From the NCBI GenBank assembly GCA_037442845.1, contig JBBIPL010000037.1:1-19668 (forward strand): a stretch of DNA of 19,668 nt, given 5' to 3'. Under the pieces are notes generated by a model that ran no database searches, was not told the DNA's origin, and saw only the letters and a list, made by a program, of their open reading frames with translations. Position numbers and translations under genes: made by a program. The stretch is from PFJX01 sp037442845. GTDB taxonomy: Bacteria; Pseudomonadota; Gammaproteobacteria; Burkholderiales; Thiobacillaceae. Below, in pieces: positions 8,519 through 14,056 of this stretch (position 1 is its first letter; each line of letters starts with the position of its first letter).

Positions 8519-8557
8519 GCGCAATCCCTTCGAATAGGCGGGGTCGGGCGGATTACA

Positions 8558-9436
8558 TCATGGACGGACGGCGTTGTCCGCCATTCCCAGCATCTTGCCG
8601 GCCACGGCGATGGCCAGGCGGTTGAGCGGGTGCCGGTTGCCGCCCGGTCGCCAGGTGTGGCCAAGCTTGTTGCGGTAGGCATCGAACTGCACCGCGTGCG
8701 GCGCGGCGAGCACGCGACCGCGGCCGAGCAGGATCTTCAGTGCCTCGCAGCCCGCCACCCCGGCGCACAGGGAGCAGGCCATGACGGTGGAGGGACCGCG
8801 GCGTTCGGCCAGATTCACGCGCGAGCGATCCGCCAGATAATGGCGATGCAGGGCGTTGGGCGCCAGGCCGACGAGGAAACGAACGGCCTTTTCCAATTCC
8901 GGCCGGCCCCCCCACTGGAAATAGTTCGCGAAGCTCATGCCGCCGGGCAGAAAATTGACCAGCGCGGCGCTCATGCCCAGGGGGGCGACGGTGATAGCGG
9001 GTATGCCGCGCGCGTGGCAATGCGCGAAGACCATTTCCCGCGCCGGGAAGGCGAAGAAATCGAGGCCGTCGACGTAGAGATCGACGTCGCGGAAGAAATC
9101 TTCCAGGTTGTCGGCGCGCACGCCTTGCGGGAACAGGCGGAGGTCGAGTTCGGGGTTGATCTGGCGGGCCTGTTCGGCCAGGACCTCCACCTTGGCCCGG
9201 TCGATGGAAGCCATGCCGGCGCCGGCCTGGCGGTTGAAGTTGGCCAGTTCGAAGGTGTCAAGATCGGCGATGTTGAATTTCCCGACGCCCAGGCGGGCGA
9301 GGGTGAGCAGATGGAAGCCGCCCACCCCGCCCATGCCGGCAATGGCCACCCGCTTGCCGCGCAGGCGCGCCTGCTCGGCTTCGGTCACCCAGCCGATGTT
9401 GCGCGAAAAGGCGAGAGCGTAGGCAAACGCAGACAA
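8558..9436 (-). CDS. ThiF/MoeB/E1-like adenylyltransferase
   Basis: This is a 292-residue protein of the ThiF/MoeB/E1 superfamily. Such enzymes adenylate a C-terminal carboxylate, typically of a ubiquitin-like carrier or a peptide. The nucleotide-binding loop GMGGVGG is at 34-40, the following acidic DLD at 58-60, the ATP-contacting NFNRQ at 66-70, and DGLDFF...R at 123-133. Cysteines occur at 140, 221, 224 and 230. Only one CxxC is present, so the usual paired zinc knuckle of MoeB/ThiF looks absent. No carrier protein gene is nearby. The start is TTG, fixed by an excellent ribosome-binding site. The gene sits 30 bp after the N-acyl amino acid synthase gene and 39 bp before the acyltransferase gene, implying a shared pathway. 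The substrate is unknown. Confidence 0.88.
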   Translation of the reverse strand: MSAFAYALAFSRNIGWVTEAEQARLRGKRVAIAGMGGVGGFHLLTLARLGVGKFNIADLDTFELANFNRQAGAGMASIDRAKVEVLAEQARQINPELDLRLFPQGVRADNLEDFFRDVDLYVDGLDFFAFPAREMVFAHCHARGIPAITVAPLGMSAALVNFLPGGMSFANYFQWGGRPELEKAVRFLVGLAPNALHRHYLADRSRVNLAERRGPSTVMACSLCAGVAGCEALKILLGRGRVLAAPHAVQFDAYRNKLGHTWRPGGNRHPLNRLAIAVAGKMLGMADNAVRP

Positions 9437-9442
9437 GACAGG

Positions 9443-9448
9443 TCCTCC
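9443..9448 (-). promoter_or_regulatory. Shine-Dalgarno fixing TTG start of ThiF-like gene
   Basis: On the - strand this reads ggagga and lies 6 nt before TTG at 9436. No ATG or GTG at a suitable distance competes, so the rare TTG start is favoured. Confidence 0.75.
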
Positions 9449-9466
9449 GGCACTGGGGGAGTGAAC

Positions 9467-10252
9467 TCACGGATGCGATAAGCGCTTGATGATGGTCTCC
9501 TCTTCCTCGGGCGCGAGGAAGTAGGGGTACAGGGTCTTTTCCTGCCGATTCTGGCTGGCGCGCCCGCCAAACTCCCGGATCATGCGCTCGGCCAGCGAGG
9601 CATCGAGCCGCAACAGCATGGCGGGCGCGCCCACCCGCGTGCACAGGCGCTCGGGGCCGCACACTTCGAACCCCAGCATGCGCTCGTAGAAACTAACATG
9701 GCTGGGATTCACTTCGATGAGGAAGTCGGTATAGCCCCAGATGCGATGGGCATATAGGTAGGCGATATGAAAGAGCCCGGCCATCATGCGCTTGGAGGCA
9801 CGCCTGGAATCGATGGCCAGCTTGGTGAACTCGCAGACCAGACTGCCCGGTCGGTTCCGATATACATCGACCTCCGCCTTGTACAACTCGTCTGCGAACA
9901 GGCCGGACCCCGTGTCGAAGCCCACGGACAGGGTACCCACCACTTCCTCGTCCTTGTAGGTGGCCAGGGTGATGCGTTCCGGGCTTGCGGGATGCCCATT
10001 GGTCCCGGCGGTGACATAACCCTTTTCGCCATAGCGCTTTTCCACCAGGAAGCGCGCATCCCGCGCCCTCTTCTCGTCATGCGCCAGACGAATCTTGAAA
10101 GCATCGCGGCGGACATGCTCGCTGACGGCGTCGGTCACGAAACTGTTTTGCGGACCCACGACCCCCGCGTTCTTCAATCGCGCCTGCTGCACCTCGACTA
10201 TGGTCTTGGCCCATTGCCGGCTGCCCATGCGCAAATGCTCGAATAATCCCAC
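9467..10252 (-). CDS. N-acyl amino acid synthase, FeeM family
   Basis: This 261-residue protein is predicted to join a long acyl chain, usually from an acyl carrier protein, to the amine of an amino acid. It has the GNAT/autoinducer-synthase fold. LVCEFTKLAID (138-148) is the core strand with the conserved Glu. NPSHVSFYERMLGF (182-195) is the characteristic FeeM/GNAT acceptor-side motif, close to 'NP.H..FY...lGF' of N-acyl amino acid synthases. Published work has linked these synthases to the PEP-CTERM/exosortase system, which fits prsT and the exosortase-associated acyltransferase downstream. A GTG at 10252 is chosen because gagg lies 7 nt upstream; an ATG eight codons in is the alternative. 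It is probably the first gene of the minus-strand operon. The amino acid and chain length cannot be told. Confidence 0.88.
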   Translation of the reverse strand: MGLFEHLRMGSRQWAKTIVEVQQARLKNAGVVGPQNSFVTDAVSEHVRRDAFKIRLAHDEKRARDARFLVEKRYGEKGYVTAGTNGHPASPERITLATYKDEEVVGTLSVGFDTGSGLFADELYKAEVDVYRNRPGSLVCEFTKLAIDSRRASKRMMAGLFHIAYLYAHRIWGYTDFLIEVNPSHVSFYERMLGFEVCGPERLCTRVGAPAMLLRLDASLAERMIREFGGRASQNRQEKTLYPYFLAPEEEETIIKRLSHP

Positions 10253-10259
10253 TCAACCC

Positions 10260-10263
10260 CCTC
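10260..10263 (-). promoter_or_regulatory. Shine-Dalgarno for GTG start of FeeM-type gene
   Basis: On the - strand gagg (within agaggggg) lies 7 nt before GTG at 10252. It supports the GTG over the internal ATG. Confidence 0.6.
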
Positions 10264-10360
10264 TACACCCGACCAGCACGGACAGGTCCAAACGACTTTG
10301 CATTCAAAATACCGGTCAATCAGCCACCGCGCATCTCTATCGGCCTGTGCGCGCACCATC

Positions 10361-10390
10361 TTGAATGGACGGACAGACCAGCCCTAATCA
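10361..10390 (+). promoter_or_regulatory. Possible sigma-70 promoter for ycgR-like gene
   Basis: ttgaat (10361-10366) and taatca (10385-10390) are spaced by 18 nt and lie 51 bp before the ATG at 10442. Both boxes are imperfect. The 189-bp divergent region 10253-10441 must also hold the promoter for the FeeM operon, which I could not pinpoint. Confidence 0.3.
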
Positions 10391-10441
10391 TCTGCTCTCT
10401 ATAGCCAAAGTCTAGCCCCCCCTCCATTACAATTCGCGACC

Positions 10442-11176
10442 ATGAAGATCGAACTCGTCTCCACGGAGGATCGCGGCCGCTATCTGGTCAGCCATCCGCG
10501 CGACATCGAGCGTTTTCTGACCGAGGTGATGCACGGCAAGACCCTGGTCGCCCTGTACGCCGAGAACGGCAAGGACTTCGTGCTTTCCACCGTGCTGGGC
10601 ATGGACGAGCGGCAGGGCTGCGTTTTTCTCGAGCAGGGCGTCGATGCCCGCATGAACGCGAAGCTGCTGGCCGGCAAACTGTACACGGTGGCCACCACGC
10701 ACGACCAGGTGCACATCCAGTTCTCCGGCGAGCGTCTGGAGGAGACCCCGGTGGACGGCAAGCCGGCCTTCAAGGTGCCCATGCCGCGCGAAATGCTGCG
10801 CCTGCAACGACGCGAGTACTACCGCCTGAGCACTTCCATACTCAATCCGGTGAAATGCCTGGTCAACACCGAGGCAGGCCTCTTGGAAACCGTGGTGGTG
10901 GACATCAGCGTCGGCGGCGTCGGCATCCTCGCCTACCAGCAGGAGGGCCGCCTGACGGCCGGGGAAACCTACCACGGCTGCCGCATCGCCCTGCCGGGCA
11001 CCGGGGAGTTCGCCCTCAGCCTGGCGGTGCGCACCACCTTCGACGTCACCCTGAAGAACGGCCGCCTGACCCACCGCGCCGGCTGCGAATTCATCGACCT
11101 GCCGCCGAGCATCGAAACCGTCATCCAGCGCTACATCATCCAGGTCGAACGCGAGCGGCGGAATCGCTATCTGTAA
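10442..11176 (+). CDS. ycgR: YcgR-type PilZ flagellar brake protein
   Basis: This is a 244-residue cyclic-di-GMP effector with a YcgR N-terminal domain (about residues 1-115) and a C-terminal PilZ domain. The c-di-GMP site is intact: RREYYR at 123-128 gives the RxxxR signature, and DISVGG at 154-159 gives D/NxSxxG. YcgR proteins slow the flagellar motor when c-di-GMP rises. No flagellar gene is present in the window, so the role is inferred from the domain pair. The gene stands alone, divergent from the FeeM-type operon and convergent with hemB. Its ATG at 10442 has no clear Shine-Dalgarno sequence. A non-flagellar PilZ regulator of exopolysaccharide is an alternative given the neighbourhood. 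Confidence 0.88.
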   Translation: MKIELVSTEDRGRYLVSHPRDIERFLTEVMHGKTLVALYAENGKDFVLSTVLGMDERQGCVFLEQGVDARMNAKLLAGKLYTVATTHDQVHIQFSGERLEETPVDGKPAFKVPMPREMLRLQRREYYRLSTSILNPVKCLVNTEAGLLETVVVDISVGGVGILAYQQEGRLTAGETYHGCRIALPGTGEFALSLAVRTTFDVTLKNGRLTHRAGCEFIDLPPSIETVIQRYIIQVERERRNRYL

Positions 11177-11237
11177 ACAGGCGGGCAACAAGCGAGGGCT
11201 GGATCAGCCGCGGGCGTAATCCGCCGGATGCGCACTC

Positions 11238-12257
11238 TCAGGCCTCGCCCCGCGCCAGCCAGCGCGCCGCGTCCAGGGCGAAGTAGCTGAGCACCGCATC
11301 GGCGCCGGCGCGCTTGAAGCCGAGCAGGCTTTCCAGCACGCAGGCTTGTTCGTCCAGCCAGCCGTTTTGCGCGGCGGCCTTGAGCATGGCGTACTCGCCG
11401 CTCACCTGGTAGACGAAGGTGGGGGCCCGGTAGGTGTCCTTCACGCGGCGGACGATGTCGATATAGGGCATGCCGGGCTTGATCATCACCATGTCGGCGC
11501 CTTCCTGCAGGTCCAGGCCCACTTCCCACAGCGCCTCGTCGGAGTTGGCCGGGTCCATCTGGTAGGTGTACTTGTTGCCCTTGCCCAGGTTGGCGGCGGA
11601 ACCGACCGCGTCGCGGAAGGGGCCGTAGAAGCTGGAGGCGTATTTGGCCGAGTAGGCGAGGATGCGGGTGTGGATGAAGCCGGCGGCGTCCAGGGTGTCG
11701 CGCACGGCGTGGATGCGGCCGTCCATCATGTCCGAGGGCGCGACCACGTCGGCCCCGGCGGCGGCATGGGTTTCCGCCTGGCGCGTGAGCACGGCGATGG
11801 TCTCATCGTTGAGCACGTAGCCGCGCGGGTCGTCGGGGTCGATGAGGCCGTCCTGGCCGTGGCTGGTGTAGGGGTCCAGGGCGATGTCGGTGATCACGCC
11901 CAGTTCCGGGAAGCGCGCCTTGAGGCCTGCCACGGCGCGCGGCACCAGGCCTTTCGGGTTGTAGGCCTCGGCGGCGTCCAGGCTCTTGAACTGGGCATCG
12001 ACCACCGGGAACAGGGCCAGGGCCGGCACGCCCAGCTTCAGGCAGTCCTCGGCGACGGCGTACAGCCGGTCCAGGCTCATGCGCCGCACGCCGGGCATGG
12101 AGGCGACGTCCTCGACCCGGTTCTCGCCGTCCAGCACGAACACCGGCAGGATCAGGTCGGCGGCGGTCAGGCTGTGCTCGCGCATCAGCCGGCGGGAAAA
12201 GTCATCCCGGCGCATGCGTCGCATGCGTTTGCGGGGAAAGCTGGACAGGTCGAACAT
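11238..12257 (-). CDS. hemB: Delta-aminolevulinic acid dehydratase (porphobilinogen synthase)
   Basis: This 339-residue enzyme condenses two 5-aminolevulinate molecules to porphobilinogen in heme synthesis. The two Schiff-base lysines are K205 in AYSAKYASSFYGPF and K260 in VMIKPGMPYIDI, the same numbering as the Pseudomonas enzyme. The metal loop reads DIALDPYTSHGQDG (about 124-137) with no cysteine cluster, the Mg-dependent type rather than the Zn type. An upstream in-frame ATG pair exists at 12270-12275, but ATG at 12257 is chosen because ggag lies 9 nt before it and the protein then has normal length. Heme supply fits the cytochrome c genes nearby. It is codirectional with engB but 376 bp away. 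Confidence 0.97.
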   Translation of the reverse strand: MFDLSSFPRKRMRRMRRDDFSRRLMREHSLTAADLILPVFVLDGENRVEDVASMPGVRRMSLDRLYAVAEDCLKLGVPALALFPVVDAQFKSLDAAEAYNPKGLVPRAVAGLKARFPELGVITDIALDPYTSHGQDGLIDPDDPRGYVLNDETIAVLTRQAETHAAAGADVVAPSDMMDGRIHAVRDTLDAAGFIHTRILAYSAKYASSFYGPFRDAVGSAANLGKGNKYTYQMDPANSDEALWEVGLDLQEGADMVMIKPGMPYIDIVRRVKDTYRAPTFVYQVSGEYAMLKAAAQNGWLDEQACVLESLLGFKRAGADAVLSYFALDAARWLARGEA

Positions 12258-12633
12258 GAAAGCGGTCTCCATCATCCGAAAGTTAGGGGCGGGGCCCTTG
12301 CTGCTCAGTCGAGGTCTCTGACGTCATTCCCGCGCACGCGGGAATCCAATTGCTGGATGTTCTGGATGCCCGCCTTCGCGGGCATGACGTCTGCACTGAA
12401 CGACATTGGCGGCGAGGCCTGGATTGTTATGGATTCCCCCGTGCGGGGGAATGACGACAGTGAATTTTTCCGGTTTTCCGGGAGGACACGCGCCAGTGCG
12501 CCCCTGTCCACCAGCCTTGCCCGAGTTTTTCACTCAAGCTTGGGAACCAATGCCCCGTGCGTCGGCTCTGCTCACACAGACGAGTCGCTTCGTCTCCCGC
12601 TTCTCCTCCCTGAGCGGGTGCCTTAATGCAACA
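12258..12633. other. Gene-free hemB-engB gap with palindromes and hairpins
   Basis: This 376-bp gap contains no believable gene. The hemB-proximal part holds three palindromic repeats (12326-12452). The engB-proximal part is a run of stem-loops: agacga-gtcgct-tcgtct (12578-12595), cccgct...agcggg (12596-12618) and a 9-bp stem at 12620-12640. A + strand terminator at 12649-12681 follows. Short open frames here translate to the familiar repeat-derived words MPAKAGIQ and DSRVRGND and are not genes. Confidence 0.7.
12326..12452. repeat. Cluster of three REP/dRS3-like palindromes
   Basis: attcccgcgcacgcgggaat (12326-12345) and attcccccgtgcgggggaat (12433-12452) both fit the 20-bp ATTCCC-N8-GGGAAT form known as dRS3 in Neisseria and common in other proteobacteria. 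Their flanks (gtcattccc...aatcca and tggattccc...aatgac) are in inverted orientation to one another. Between them is a third hairpin, atgcccgc-cttc-gcgggcat (12366-12385). The layout is that of a mosaic intergenic repeat. Confidence 0.88.
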
Positions 12634-12640
12634 TTAAGGC
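12620..12640. repeat. Perfect inverted repeat at the engB stop
   Basis: The stem gccttaatg / cattaaggc has 9 perfect base pairs and a caa loop. The engB TAA stop (12634-12636 on the - strand) is inside it. With no T-run on the - strand it is at best a weak terminator or an mRNA 3'-end stabiliser for engB. Confidence 0.6.
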
Positions 12641-13266
12641 GATGTTTGCCCGGCTCCCTCCCCTTGAGCCGGGTTTTTTTTGGGCACGCCCAGCCAGTCG
12701 CGCAGGATCGCCTCCGCCTCTTCGGCGCCGTCGCGCTTGAGGCTGGAAAACAACTGCACCGTGGCGTTCAGGCCCATTTCCGCGAGATCCGCGCGCACCC
12801 GCCGCAGGGTTTGCTGCCCGGCGCCGCGCGCCAGCTTGTCGGACTTGGAAAGCAGCACGTGCACCGGCTTGCCGGCGGGCCGAAACCACTCCAGCAGGGA
12901 ACGATCCAGTTCGGTCAGCGGATGGCGGCAATCCATGATGAGGACGAGTCCGGCCAGTTGCGGCCGGTCCGCCAGGTAGCCGCCGATGAGGGCCTGCCAG
13001 ACGTGCTTCTGGTCCTTGGGCGCGCGGGCGAAGCCGTAGCCGGGCAAATCCACCAGGAAACGGCCGGTCTCCACGCGGAAGAAGTTCAGATGTTGGGTGC
13101 GGCCGGGCATCTTGCTGACGAAGGCCAGGCGCTTGTGGTTGCACAACGTGTTGATGGCGCTGGACTTGCCGGCGTTGGAACGTCCGGCGAAAGCGACCTC
13201 GGCCAGGCTGTCGGCGGGCAGGTCGCGCACGCCGGCGACGGTGATGTAAAAACTGGCGTTGAGCAT
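12634..13266 (-). CDS. engB: Ribosome biogenesis GTPase EngB (YihA/YsxC)
   Basis: This is a 210-residue single-G-domain GTPase needed for 50S subunit maturation. G1 is GRSNAGKS at 28-35. The family-specific MPGRTQHLNFF follows at 53-63. G3 is DLPGYGFA at 73-80 and G4 is SKSD at 140-143. The length is normal, with a short Pro/Lys/Gly-rich tail. ATG at 13266 gives the family N-terminus. It is divergent from the cytochrome c4 gene across 114 bp and codirectional with hemB. Its last codons overlap a + strand terminator hairpin whose eight-T run encodes KKN when read on the coding strand. Confidence 0.97.
   Translation of the reverse strand: MLNASFYITVAGVRDLPADSLAEVAFAGRSNAGKSSAINTLCNHKRLAFVSKMPGRTQHLNFFRVETGRFLVDLPGYGFARAPKDQKHVWQALIGGYLADRPQLAGLVLIMDCRHPLTELDRSLLEWFRPAGKPVHVLLSKSDKLARGAGQQTLRRVRADLAEMGLNATVQLFSSLKRDGAEEAEAILRDWLGVPKKNPAQGEGAGQTSP
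12649..12681 (+). terminator. Rho-independent terminator on + strand inside engB 3' end
   Basis: The stem cccggctc (12649-12656) pairs perfectly with gagccggg (12666-12673), with a 9-nt loop and eight T residues (12674-12681). It is antisense to engB. No annotated + strand gene lies upstream to use it. Confidence 0.6.
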
Positions 13267-13380
13267 GGCGCTGAAGTCCGACGGTGAGGGAGCCTGCTCA
13301 AAAGGCTGGCACTATAGCAAACGGGTCGTTAAAATGCCGCGATTTTCCCTTGCTGTCATCCTGGATTTAAGGAGTCTTGC

Positions 13381-14004
13381 ATGAAATCCTCCGCGCTGTT
13401 GACCGGCCTGCTGTTCGCCGCGACTTCCTGGGCCATCCCCGCGCAGGCCGCCACCGCCAAGGGTGACCCGGCCAAGGCGCAGAAACTGGTAAACGATGTC
13501 TGCGGCGCCTGCCACGGCGCCGACGGCAACAGCACCTCGCCCGCCTACCCCAACCTTTCCGGCCAGAGCCCCGAGTACCTGTTCAAGCAGCTCGTCGAGT
13601 TCAAGTCGGGCGCGCGCAAGAACGCCATCATGGCGCCCAACGTGACCAAGCTGTCCGAGGACGACATGCACAATCTGGCCGCCTACTACGCCGCCCAGCA
13701 GCCGAAACCGCGTCTGGCCAAGGATGCGGCGCTGGTGGCGGAAGGCCAGAAGATCTACAAGGGCGGCAACGCCGGCAGCGGCGTGCCCGCCTGCGCCTCC
13801 TGCCACGGTCCCGCCGGCGCCGGCATCCCCTCGATGTTCCCGCGTCTGGCCGGCCAGCACGGCAAGTATGTGCTGTCCCAGCTGAAAAACTTCCGCAGCG
13901 GTGACCGCGCCAATGACGGCGGCAAGATGATGCAGGTCATCGCCCGCAAGATGACCGACCAGGAAATGAAGGCGGTGGCCGAGTACATCTCCGGTCTGCG
14001 CTGA
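13381..14004 (+). CDS. Periplasmic diheme cytochrome c4
   Basis: This 207-residue periplasmic electron carrier has a Sec signal peptide (about residues 1-23, cleavage near AQA-AT) and two c-type heme domains. Heme motifs are CGACH at 41-45 and CASCH at 138-142. Likely distal Met ligands are M84 (NAIMAP) and M183 or M184 (GGKMMQ). The arrangement is typical of cytochrome c4, which passes electrons from the bc1 complex to terminal oxidases or denitrification enzymes. ATG at 13381 is preceded by aaggag (13369-13374) with 6 nt spacing. The gene is followed by a strong terminator. Cytochrome c4 next to engB is a familiar betaproteobacterial arrangement. Confidence 0.95.
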   Translation: MKSSALLTGLLFAATSWAIPAQAATAKGDPAKAQKLVNDVCGACHGADGNSTSPAYPNLSGQSPEYLFKQLVEFKSGARKNAIMAPNVTKLSEDDMHNLAAYYAAQQPKPRLAKDAALVAEGQKIYKGGNAGSGVPACASCHGPAGAGIPSMFPRLAGQHGKYVLSQLKNFRSGDRANDGGKMMQVIARKMTDQEMKAVAEYISGLR

Positions 14005-14020
14005 TTCGTTTTGCACTCCA

Positions 14021-14050
14021 AACGGCCCGCGTTGCGGGCCGTTTTCTTTT
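14021..14050 (+). terminator. Rho-independent terminator after cytochrome c4
   Basis: The perfect 10-bp stem aacggcccgc-gtt-gcgggccgtt (14021-14043) is followed by a T-rich tail (14042-14050). It ends 6 bp before the rep ATG. Confidence 0.92.
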
Positions 14051-14056
14051 CCGGAC

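Noticed and set aside
7820..9481. Long + strand open frame opposite the acyltransferase and ThiF-like genes
   Set aside because: It spans two recognisable minus-strand genes and the gap between them, with composition typical of a shadow frame.
10253..10441. Sigma-54 promoter for the FeeM-type operon
   Set aside because: Candidate TTGGC...GC has the GG-to-GC distance one base short, and no other match was found.
12305..12533. Short open frames in the hemB-engB gap
   Set aside because: Translations contain MPAKAGIQ and DSRVRGND, the standard read-through of the palindromic repeat, not a protein family.
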